Shown: positions 10,253-18,860 of the stretch, in pieces
Numbering within the stretch: the first letter of the stretch is position 1
Layout of the letters: each line of letters begins with the position of its first letter
NCBI GenBank assembly: GCA_037178675.1
Contig: JAYMGJ010000473.1
Coordinates: 62,001 to 126,000 of the forward strand
DNA from: Scleroderma bovista
Taxonomy: Eukaryota; Basidiomycota; Agaricomycetes; Boletales; Sclerodermataceae
Length of the DNA: 64,000 nucleotides
Direction of reading: 5' to 3'
The notes under the pieces: model-generated
The model's input: only the letters and a program-made list of their open reading frames with translations
Told to the model about the DNA's origin: nothing
The model's database searches: none
Position numbers and translations under genes: made by a program

Positions 10253-10492
10253 AACTCAGCTTCATTTCAAGCGGTTCACGTTCACTCGAAATCATGGTGA
10301 TACAGACTCAAGGACACTAGGGCTACATGACAAAAAGAATGAAAAGGTACAAGTAGATAAGATACTCGTCAACAATGCATCAAGTCTGACATCGCGGTCA
10401 GACAGCGTCCGCCCCATTAGCCACTATCGGTGAGTCTGCGAACGACTCTTCCGGGAGCTGGATCGGGTGACAGCCTTGGGAACGGGAAACTT

Positions 10493-12073
10493 TTAGAGTG
10501 CCTGGCCGATTTCCGCATCCCCTTCTTGTCTTGACACATATCCCATGCTCAACGCTCTGCGTGACCTACGATCAGGTATCGTGGTTGGTGGTTGGGGCCA
10601 GTCTTCAGGAGGTAGAACAAGTTGCCGAGGATCAAAACCAGAATCCAGTGAATTATGCGACGACGGGATAGTCGAACGACTAGAAGGTGATTCCAGAGGA
10701 AGTAACGTAGGGTCGAGCAGCTCAGCATTGTCTACAACGTCCCCTGGCTGAGCAAGATGAAGGGACGGTGGTCGTGATAGAGGCAGTGTCGATTGGGATA
10801 AAGACGTCTCGATTGAGTGGCCATGTTGGGAGTCAACACTCGATTTCGCTGGTATAGTGAAATCCAGGATCGCGATGGGCAATACTGGTGCAGATCCGCT
10901 GGTACTTGTAAGTTCGAATTGTATCGGGGTCATTGGAATCAATACTTACCGAGACGAATCTACCCAAATCCCGCGATCCGTCTTTCCACCTCCACGCATC
11001 CTATGAAGCCAGCTACCAAAGAATCTAAGTGCTCCAGATACTTGCTCAATAGTATGGTTGATGAAGTCCATCCGCAACGCAAATAGACCAAAGAACAGCG
11101 CAGACTGGACCACTATACCGGTCCATTCAACCAGTAACACCACCCTGACACTTGTCGTCATCGCATCAGCGCCTAACACCAGCACCTCGCCGAGGTTTCT
11201 TGATGTCTCCTCTATCGGAACCAATCCTGGTGCTAGCGCGTACCACATCATTAAAACGATCATCACCATTGAAAGAAGGACTTCCAGAACGGCCATTCCA
11301 ATCAGGCGTATGTACAGATTGCAGGATGTAGATGAGTTCCCGCTGTCCCGAGAGAAATGGACGCCATGGGCTACGAAATGCCACCCGGCAAGGCCTACAA
11401 AGTATCTGTGTACGCGCGATGCCTACGGTCAACTAGTGGACTTACCCGCATATGTGATGGTTGCGATGGCCAGAATCAATGGAGGCACCCAGACCAGAAA
11501 GATAGACAAGACTGAAGGTGAGGTCGCAGGCCGACAACCAAAACCCTCATAAGTGTTATAGCGACGGGGTTGGACGACTAGGTCTGGGACACAGGTCTAA
11601 TCAGTTTCATTCATTTGACCGCCGCGCAACTTACGGATGATAGCATATATCGCAGGAAGACCAAAGCATACTATACACTCCAATAATATGCGTTGCCGCT
11701 TTGCCACGAAGGGAGACATCTGGCTAAAAGACGCCAGGCGTTCTAGATGAACACAGATACAGAGGCATGCCGCGGGTAATGCAAGGTGTGAACCAGTAAT
11801 CAAACTCGTTGCTGGATGTTTGAATGACGAAGTGAGTGCATCCTCTGGAATAGTAACAAAAGCGTACGTACATATATCACACCATATGGGAACCCAGGTG
11901 CCATCGTCTCTGGCCCAGATCAGTGCGTCCACCGCATGTATGATGTTAGTCACAGAAAGCCATAACCCGATGGCCAACGCGGCAATATTCGGAGCACGGA
12001 AGTACCAAGCCAATGGAACGAGGACAAGTGCCGCAAAAACAAACGAAAGCACCAGCAAATATACCTCCATCAT
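10493..12073 (-). CDS. STE3-like receptor 2, divergent paralogue
   Basis: Five exons join in phase: 12073-11872, 11811-11635, 11583-11446, 11394-10950 and 10904-10493, giving 457 residues. The first helix begins MMEVYLLVLSFVF and the end of helix 2 keeps VPIWCDI, the typical STE3 signature. Intron positions and phases match those of receptor 1, which supports common descent. It differs in sequence: the CINRRLY loop is replaced by CICVHLERL, the long extracellular loop lacks the WENTHY motif, and the tail is long and Pro/Ser-rich. In agaricomycetes such divergent STE3-like receptors often sit beside the mating receptors without determining mating type. That role is an inference here. No pheromone gene is adjacent. 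Confidence 0.88.
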
Positions 12074-12728
12074 GGGCAAAAAGGTAGCGTTAGGTAAATG
12101 AAGAATGGGAATCCAAAATTTGGACACCCCTGCGTTCTTAAACTGAGAAGTGTTGATCGAATGCAAGCTTACCCAGGCAAAATACAAGGACATGCCAGAA
12201 GCCGTCTTCCCCATATTCGTCTAATAAGCTCACTGCCATGAACATAATATCAGCACAACGTCAACTGGTATTTTCTCGAGGAAAGCCATTCCAAAAGGGG
12301 TAGGAATGAAAGCAGTCACCCAAAACGGTAGGTGTAAAGGTTAGAGAAAAGGGTAACAACGAACTTCCAAAGCCTGAACTCCAGACTTCAGCTCCGATAT
12401 TATTTATATCATGACAGGATAACCTGCGGCAATTAAGTAAACCTACAAGTGGATCCCCTCTATGAGAATTACAATCTGACAGAAAAGCATGAACAACTCA
12501 CTGGTATGTTATGGCTGCACCGCCATTAGAGAACTTAACTTAAATAAGGTTTACCCCTATGAAAAAGAAAAGAAATACAACTGACTGCATGGCAACCTGG
12601 TGCGTGCAGTACTGCCAGCATGTGGCCATGCCTATGGATACGAAGCCTAGCGGTGAAGGGGTTAAATAACCAAACAATACAACGGAAAACCAAACGATAC
12701 AACGCGTAGACCGCAAAAGAACAGGATA
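12074..12728. other. Intergenic stretch, no gene seen
   Basis: Upstream region of receptor 2 and 3' flank of the coiled-coil gene. Neither strand shows a CaaX-ending small ORF. Confidence 0.5.
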
Positions 12729-14137
12729 TCAAGCAACGGGAGAACGGCCGCGAGGCGTGTCGATGATCCCCGAGAGAAAATAAGCGAAAATGAAGCGCAC
12801 TGGTAGTATTACAAGGTCGCCAACACAGAGGACAAGCCTCAAGCCAGGAATACGGAACGAAGAGGAGCCAGCCATGTTAGGCTGGAAAGTGGAGATTTCG
12901 GGTATAGTCTCCAGTTTGATGGAGGAGGAGCGGGGACGACCATTTTTATGGGAAGACCGCGAAGGGCATTTCGTCGGCGAGGTTCCAGTTATGCTGGCGG
13001 GCAGGAAGATGTTGAGGTGTTGCTTCAGAATGGACATAAGCGTAGGTGAAGGCGTATCTGCACGAATCTCTCTCCTTTCCAACAGTATATCAACGTCTTT
13101 CTCCACTCTGGATAACCTCGTTTCGAGAGCACCCTTCGTGGCTTCTGTTCTTTTCTCCTGTCTCCGCACGGCCTTTTCCATAGCATCGTACGTGACCTCC
13201 ACATGCTCATAAACCTCCGCTGATATGGTCTCCAGCCGCGCCTTTGTTCCTTTGAGCTCGGCTTCAAGCATCGCGACCTTCTCAGATAAGAGATCCAGCT
13301 GCGATTGGGCTTTCTCCATATCCGATGGAGGGTAATGAACGATGTCATGCAGGTCGGTAGTTCTTTCCTGAAGCCTTTCAATGACATGTCTCCATGGGCG
13401 CAACCCGGTAGCAAGCACGAACAGTGAGATGCTGAACCAGGAGATGGAGGTGGGCGAAAGAGTGTTCATGATAGTGCGGAGGAACAAAGCACCCAGTAAC
13501 GGTGACAGAACGGTCACGGTCAGATAAAATAGTTCGAGAGTACGTAGCTCAGAGGATGCCAAGCGACAGTATCGATCCTCGGTAGACGCATCTTGGTTGG
13601 GCGGGGGGAATGCTCGACGCCGTGGCCTCGATAACTGGTAAAGGTTCCAGGGAACTAACACGGCTGTCTGTACGACGTTGTTCCAAGATAAAAAATAGGT
13701 CACCCACCCTCTACTAGTTGATGCAAATAAAAGATCAGCAGAAGGATGAGGACTAGGTTTTTCACGTGGTCACCGCCAGTCAACCAGTTTCCTACAGGCG
13801 AGGCCAAGGCTATCATGACTGCGAGGTCAAACTCGTACCATGCCTTGCTGATGTGAGCCTCTCTTGACTCTCTTCCGTTCGACGAGGGTTGAGAGGGAGA
13901 AATACGAGGGATAGGCACAGTGTCATCTTGTGAAATCTTCGCTGTTACAGCTATGTCGCTATCCATTTCCTCGCTAGTTTCAGCGTTGGATTCATCATCA
14001 GATGGAGAAGAGATGTTGCTTGTGTCGACCAGGACAACCTTCGACTTTTGCTTGCGGTCAAAGGTAGCGTCTCCCAGCTCCCTTGTAGATGCTTCATTGG
14101 AAACATGAAATCCCTGCCGCAGAAAGGTCCCCGTCAT
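12729..14137 (-). CDS. Membrane protein with central coiled-coil, unknown function, inside the receptor cluster
   Basis: Two exons, 14137-13708 and 13654-12729, join in phase with a 54-nt intron and give 451 residues. Order of parts: a Ser/Asp-rich N-terminus; a hydrophobic stretch near residues 118-143 (LVLILLLIFYLHQLVE); a VPWNLYQLSRPRRR segment; one or two further helices around residues 175-225; a long charged coiled-coil at about residues 245-330 with heptads such as EKVAMLEAELKG; a basic Ser-rich linker; and a C-terminal hydrophobic helix. The start is the first ATG in the frame. A further 5' exon is possible. I do not recognise a named family. It lies between receptor 2 and the first pheromone gene. 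Confidence 0.75.
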
Positions 14138-14218
14138 CTTGGGTGCAGAAACCTTCGTGGCGACGTTTGACGTCCACAAGTCGAGCGCTTGTAATGCATG
14201 TTTATCACGTTCAGGGGT

Positions 14219-14508
14219 ATTGTGTACAATGCCAATCGGAGCTCCAAATACGACAAGACATCATAATAATCTAACCAAATCACTCAAAGCTTCAAAGCTT
14301 CATTGAAGGTCAGACCAACAGTGTAGGCAGTGATTCTGGAAGACCATCCTTTTGGGCGGAATTATTCTAGATGACTGGGAAATTCCAAGACGCTGGCAGG
14401 CATATCATTTCATACTCCGCATGTGATGACAAAGCGGAATTTAGCTGTTCAATCTCCGACACTTGGTCCTCCACAATGAACAATGCGGAACTGGCTAGGT
14501 GAACAATG
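14219..14508. promoter_or_regulatory. Cluster of ACAATG motifs between the coiled-coil gene and pheromone gene 1
   Basis: ACAATG occurs at 14226-14231, 14473-14478, 14480-14485 and 14503-14508, and ATTGT at 14219-14223. Three of these sit within 36 bp, about 165-200 bp upstream of the pheromone start codon. The same core is enriched in the two divergent promoters to the right. HMG-box transcription factors bind such cores, so this is a candidate pheromone-response element. Confidence 0.5.
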
Positions 14509-14671
14509 TGGGCTTTGTATACCCGCAACGGGTTTTCCAGGTTATAAAGGGAGCCCTACAATTTTTTTCCTGCAGATATCCATCCCCGAGACTTCCCACT
14601 TGCATGTGCAGTGAACCCATCTTTCACAAAGCTATTATTTGTGTTCATATTGCCTCAAATCACTGTTCGCA

Positions 14672-14836
14672 ATGGACTTATTCGCCCCGATCGACTCCAT
14701 CACATCTATGGGAGCGTTAGCTCTCGACGAGTCATCGCCACCACCCTTAACCAATCAATCCGACACCTCACCAATACCGGTAGAGTGGGAGCATAGCTTT
14801 AGCTCTGGCACTGCTTGGTTTTGTGTTATTGCATGA
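14672..14836 (+). CDS. Mating pheromone precursor 1, CaaX box CVIA
   Basis: This short intronless ORF encodes 54 residues starting MDLFAPID and ending TAWFCVIA. The MD-x-F start and a terminal Cys-aliphatic-aliphatic-Ala box are typical of basidiomycete lipopeptide pheromone precursors. The Cys would be farnesylated, the last three residues removed and the new end methylated. A charged pair, EH at residues 40-41, lies at the usual distance from the Cys and could be the N-terminal processing site, leaving a mature peptide of about 10-12 residues. A frame extends upstream, but only from a TTG. It is not directly paired with a receptor: the nearest is receptor 3, about 1.4 kb away. ACAATG repeats lie upstream. 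Confidence 0.85.
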   Translation: MDLFAPIDSITSMGALALDESSPPPLTNQSDTSPIPVEWEHSFSSGTAWFCVIA

Positions 14837-15731
14837 ACCCCCCTCCCCCTCATTGTCCCCCCCATGACGCGTCATTGCCACACGGTATGAGGTAGGTTGA
14901 TATCGTGCTGTGGGAATCCTGTGTCTGACGCTACTGCACGTCTGCGTAGATGAATCCTCCTATGCACCATCTACGGTGCTTTTCTGGCTGGCTGAGCCGC
15001 TATTTATTTCCTCATTTTATTTCCGCCAAGTGCACCTTTCGCCATTCTTTTGTACATTCTAGAGCACCCGTATCTGTTATCTCCTGGCTCATGCAACTAC
15101 CAGTTACGCTCCTTGTTGTTTTACTGTTCCATTGACAATATATTTACCGCTATGTATCGTTAGCGAAATATGTTTAGTCGAATCAGCGGATTTATATAGT
15201 GGTGGGTGCCGATGCCTACTTGCACGGAATACTTCTGTATTGTACAAATGCTAATGCTATTTGACTGAAGAGCTCACGTTATATGTAGCTGTAATCCTCC
15301 TGAGTAACTTTGGGAGCGGTGTAAGTTCAGCACGTTGCGATGGGTGTATAGTAAACGTTGCAAAGAGAATACCGAGGATTACAGAGTTTGGTCTCTACTT
15401 ATCCAAAGTATGAGATGGCTAATACAATGTCCAACTTGGAGTACTACAGATGCAGTCTAGTTGAAAGAATGAGAACGAAGATCGGGAAAGGAGCGACAAC
15501 GGGCCCGAAACAGCAACCACTAAATAACGATACAAAAACCAAGGGGATTACACATTAAGAATAAATAACGCGGTGGTCGACCAACGATAATGTGAAGAAA
15601 TCATATATCAGTGCGAGCTGACCGTGCACAGCGCCGACACTACAGGCCATCTGTGAGAGAGGAATGGAAGCATAACACGTATTTCACACCTTATGCGTGG
15701 GCTTATTGCCCAAACATGTAGGACATTCATC
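14837..15731. other. Intergenic stretch between two pheromone genes
   Basis: No further precursor ORF was found on either strand. A CATTGT motif lies at 14851-14856, just after pheromone gene 1. Confidence 0.5.
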
Positions 15732-15905
15732 CTATGCAATGATGCAAAAGCCACCATAGAAGTAGCCACTCAAGTTGTCATGGTCAAGCAAAGGGGGCTC
15801 GGTGTGGTCGTCGCGACAGGACGAGAAATCTGAGAGTAGCGGGTGGGGTGCATCCTCTGGAGGGTCTGCAAGTGTTATGGGGGTTATAGTAGCGAATACA
15901 TCCAT
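15732..15905 (-). CDS. Mating pheromone precursor 2, CaaX box CIIA
   Basis: The minus-strand ORF from the ATG at 15905 to the TAG at 15732 encodes 57 residues. It starts MDVFATITPITL, has an acidic, Pro-rich middle, and ends YGGFCIIA. The MD-x-F start, length and CaaX box are those of basidiomycete pheromone precursors. A charged pair, DH at residues 41-42, is a plausible N-terminal processing site, leaving a Gly- and aromatic-rich mature peptide of about 12 residues ending in the farnesylated Cys. The gene is divergent to receptor 3, with 333 bp between start codons, so the two probably share a promoter. In a working mating locus this pheromone should not activate the receptor linked to it but a receptor of another allele. 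Confidence 0.9.
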   Translation of the reverse strand: MDVFATITPITLADPPEDAPHPLLSDFSSCRDDHTEPPLLDHDNLSGYFYGGFCIIA

Positions 15906-16021
15906 GACGGGAATTGCACTGAGAAAGAGAGCAGTGAAGGCTCAGCAGGGATTATCAGGGGAGGAAAAACTAACTGTCCCTCGTATGAAAAGTCATTTTT
16001 ATATTAGACGTATTTCTTACC

Positions 16022-16139
16022 CATTGTGCGTGGTTTGAAGTGTACCAAACAATGCGAGACGAGGCATTGATCATTTCAAACTCCGATTGTCCTTGCCCCT
16101 ACCCCCGCTCATTGTGTGCACAATCAGGACCTCCATTGT
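16022..16139. promoter_or_regulatory. Divergent promoter of pheromone 2 and receptor 3 with ACAAT/ATTGT cluster
   Basis: Within 118 bp the motif core occurs six times: 16022 (CATTGT), 16049 (ACAATG), 16086 (ATTGT), 16110 (CATTGT), 16120 (ACAAT) and 16134 (CATTGT). Less than one is expected by chance. The 11-mer CCGCTCATTGT recurs in the divergent promoter of pheromone 3 and receptor 4. Confidence 0.6.
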
Positions 16140-16238
16140 CTGCCTGGTTGCTTTGTTCGTTTGTGATCAAAATGCCCTGCTCTCGGCTAGGAACAGGGAT
16201 CGCTCTCCCCTTCTTCCTTCCACCGACAGTAGCTCACA

Positions 16239-17669
16239 ATGACTACTCTTGACTATCCTGTGTTCCCACTCTTCGCGTTCTTAGGTTTCATTCTCTCGAT
16301 TATTCCACTCCCTTGGCACCTTCAAGCTTGGAATTCTGGGACGTGCTACTATATGATATGGACAGCTCTGGCATGTCTAAATCAATTCATCAACTCGGTG
16401 GTCTGGCATGGTAATGTGCTCAACTGGGCACCAGTGTGGTGCGACATATGTAAGTCACTATCACTTCCATCGCCACTTGTCAGCTAAAGCAAAAGCAGCT
16501 ATTCGCATCATGCTCGGCACATCAGTAGCCATACCCGCGGCTTCTCTTTGTATTAACCGCCGACTGTACAAAATCGCCAGAGTACATGCAGTTACAGTTA
16601 CTCGTGCTGAGGTATGGTCCAACCGCTAAGGCTGTGTACGATTTCTTATCAACGGATAGAAACGTCGAGCAATACTCATTGACTCCCTCATTTGTGTGTT
16701 ATTTCCGCTCGTTTTTATTGCATTGCGTGAGTGTCAGCTCTGAACAAGCCGTTCTCTGAGCTTACCGAATGCAGAATACGTCAATCAAGGCCATCGGTTT
16801 GATATATATGAAGAAGTTGGATGTTATCCATTTATCTACAACACGATCGTCGCGTTTTTACTTTCGGACTGTTGGCCAATTATTATTGGACTCGTCTCTG
16901 CTGTATACTGCGGTACGTCGTCCATCCCTGCAGCCCTCGAGTTAACTGATATCCGTGTAGGACTGTCACTTCATGCATTCTACCGCAGACGCGTCCAGTT
17001 CAACCAGTTCTTGTCATCAAACACGTCCCTAAGTGCCAGTCGCTACTTCAGGCTCATGGCACTCTCTATGACAGAACTGTGCTGCACTCTTCCGCTTTCT
17101 TGCTTTTTGATTTGGATCAACTCTACTGCTACCCCAGTCTCGCCGTGGATCAGCTGGGAGAACACTCATTATGGTTACTCACGTGTGGGGCAATACCCAT
17201 CGGTTCTGTGGACTCAAAATTACCTCTTCGTGGTTGCTGTACAAATGACGCGATGGGTGACTGTTGCCTGCGCATTTATATTTTTTGCATTCTTTGGCTT
17301 TGCATCGGAGGCCCGCAAGAACTATGGGATTGCATTCTATACAATTGCAAGGATATTCGGTGTCCGCCCCACTCAAACGCAACAATCTTCCAGGTATGCA
17401 GCCATATTTTCTTCGCTCTTTGAGTTCTTAATACCGACCCCCCTTCCCGTTACAGATCGGATTTATCACCCCGCCAACCTGTCATGATGTCCCAAACCAC
17501 GCTACCGATTTATGTCGTCAAGGAACATCGACGCTTCAGCTGCTCGGATTCAGACATAAAGATTAGCGACGAAAAGGATGCAAGTTTCTGTCCAGAACTT
17601 ACGCCGTCTGATACTTCTTTCCCCGAATTTCTTTTTGAAAGTACTGCGCCGACGGGTATCGCTGTTTGA
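16239..17669 (+). CDS. STE3-type pheromone receptor 3
   Basis: Six exons join in phase: 16239-16449, 16499-16611, 16660-16726, 16775-16912, 16961-17393 and 17456-17669, giving 391 residues. Helix 1 begins PVFPLFAFLGFILSIIPLPW and helix 2 ends APVWCDI. Other STE3 marks are CINRRLYKIARV, QYVNQGHRFDIYEEVGC, LHAFYRRRVQF, SWENTHYGYS and FFGFASEARKNYG. The short tail is acidic and Ser-rich. It is a plasma-membrane GPCR for farnesylated pheromone. The ATG at 16239 is within CACAATG and is the first start before helix 1. It shares its upstream region with pheromone gene 2 on the opposite strand, which makes a classic pheromone-receptor subunit. It is closest to receptor 4 in sequence and intron plan. 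Confidence 0.95.
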
Positions 17670-18376
17670 AGTGCTCTTTTCTCGCTCCATCCAATCTGAC
17701 TCTTTCGCTGTGCGACTCTCGCATAAGATATTTATGTCGTGTTTACTACTCACCACATTATTCGCCCCTCCTTTTAATGTACTACGACTTCATGAGCAAA
17801 CGGTTATGACATGTATCAATATTATCTTACATATTGTATGCTCTGATACAAGTCGCCTGATAGATGGTCCACTGAGTATTTGAACTTGAACACTGCAACA
17901 ACATTTTTGTGTACACATACACCACAAAAGTTGCTTGGGTGTAAGTACTAATGCATGTCAATACGTTCTGATACGATGTTCAGCACTTGACAGTATGTCA
18001 AAGTATGTCAAATGTATACAAATAGTCAATTTACAGACTACCAGTGGTTACTAGCGTGCATTCCAATAAATATCCTGAATAATTACGCTGTCGCTACATT
18101 AGCAATATCCGAGCGGGATGAACGACAGCCGTGAACCCCAACATACACAAGACGAAACGACACTAAGATCGAAGGAGTGACACCGAAACTAAGTTTATGC
18201 ATGTTAGCCTTGACCATCGACATTATGGAGAGCGGCCCTCACAAAATAAAATAACCCGAAGTAGACGTGGGTGATAGCGACCTCACAGTTAAATAAACTG
18301 CACGTTACACGAAACGCGCTAGCTATCTTGTTCACCTTCAGTCACCAGTTCTGAGAAAGCGATAGAAGCGAGCGAC
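17670..18376. other. Intergenic, AT-rich, no gene seen
   Basis: 3' flank of receptor 3. A repeated CAGTATGTCAAAGTATGTCAA-like sequence lies at about 17990-18015. No CaaX ORF was found on either strand apart from the one starting at 18508. Confidence 0.5.
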
Positions 18377-18508
18377 TCACGAGATGACGCAAAACGTTTG
18401 AGGTCTCCAATATTGAGAGTCCTCATCGAGAGGAATATCTGGCGATAGAAAGACCAATTCCGAGTCAGGAATGTGGAGAAGATCTTCCATGTGGTCAAAC
18501 AAGTCCAT
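18377..18508 (-). CDS. Mating pheromone precursor 3, CaaX box CVIS
   Basis: The minus-strand ORF from the ATG at 18508 to the TGA at 18377 encodes only 43 residues, starting MDLFDHMEDLLH and ending RPQTFCVIS. It is preceded in frame by a stop codon (TAA), which fixes the start. The MD-L-F start matches pheromone 1, and the CVIS box is a good farnesylation signal. An acidic stretch, LDED at residues 27-30, could hold the processing site, leaving a mature peptide of about 10-12 residues with Trp and Tyr. A longer overlapping frame (18319-18585) is open but has no domain and is probably a shadow. The gene is divergent to receptor 4, with 352 bp between start codons. Confidence 0.87.
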   Translation of the reverse strand: MDLFDHMEDLLHIPDSELVFLSPDIPLDEDSQYWRPQTFCVIS

Positions 18509-18652
18509 TTATGGCGGACGATGACAAGATGTAAGTGGGCTATCGAGAGGGATATAGTCTCAATATGAGTGAGAGGTAGATGCACTGAGTTAAAGGCAAA
18601 AAAAATGGAGTGTGAATCTTATCTTATATCCCGGGTACCCTGAGATATAATA

Positions 18653-18775
18653 ATTGTGTTGCATTGTTTCACTTTCACGGTATGCCACTAAGAAAGTTGG
18701 ACAATGCAGGGGTCACGGGTCACGTGATGTGACTGTTGGCGCACAATGCGCGTCAGTCAGAACTCCGCTCATTGT
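18653..18775. promoter_or_regulatory. Divergent promoter of pheromone 3 and receptor 4 with ACAAT/ATTGT cluster
   Basis: Five cores occur within 123 bp: 18653 (ATTGT), 18662 (CATTGT), 18701 (ACAATG), 18743 (ACAATG) and 18770 (CATTGT). The last is embedded in CCGCTCATTGT, also present before receptor 3. A CACGTG E-box lies at 18721-18726. Confidence 0.6.
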
Positions 18776-18860
18776 CCTCTGAAGCCACCATAAGTAAAAA
18801 GAAACATGCACACCCTACCCTCCTGCTATTCTCATCCTCACTTTCGGGGAATATTCCACC

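Noticed and set aside
14918..14950. Plus-strand C-T-S-A stop sequence
   Set aside because: An in-frame stop lies a few codons upstream and the box is not aliphatic.
15520..15534. Minus-strand CaaX-like end CIVI
   Set aside because: Only 11 codons from an ATG before an upstream stop, and a terminal Ile is not a typical farnesylation residue.
18319..18585. 88-codon minus-strand ORF over pheromone 3
   Set aside because: It has no domain or CaaX end; the overlapping 43-codon frame has all pheromone precursor features.
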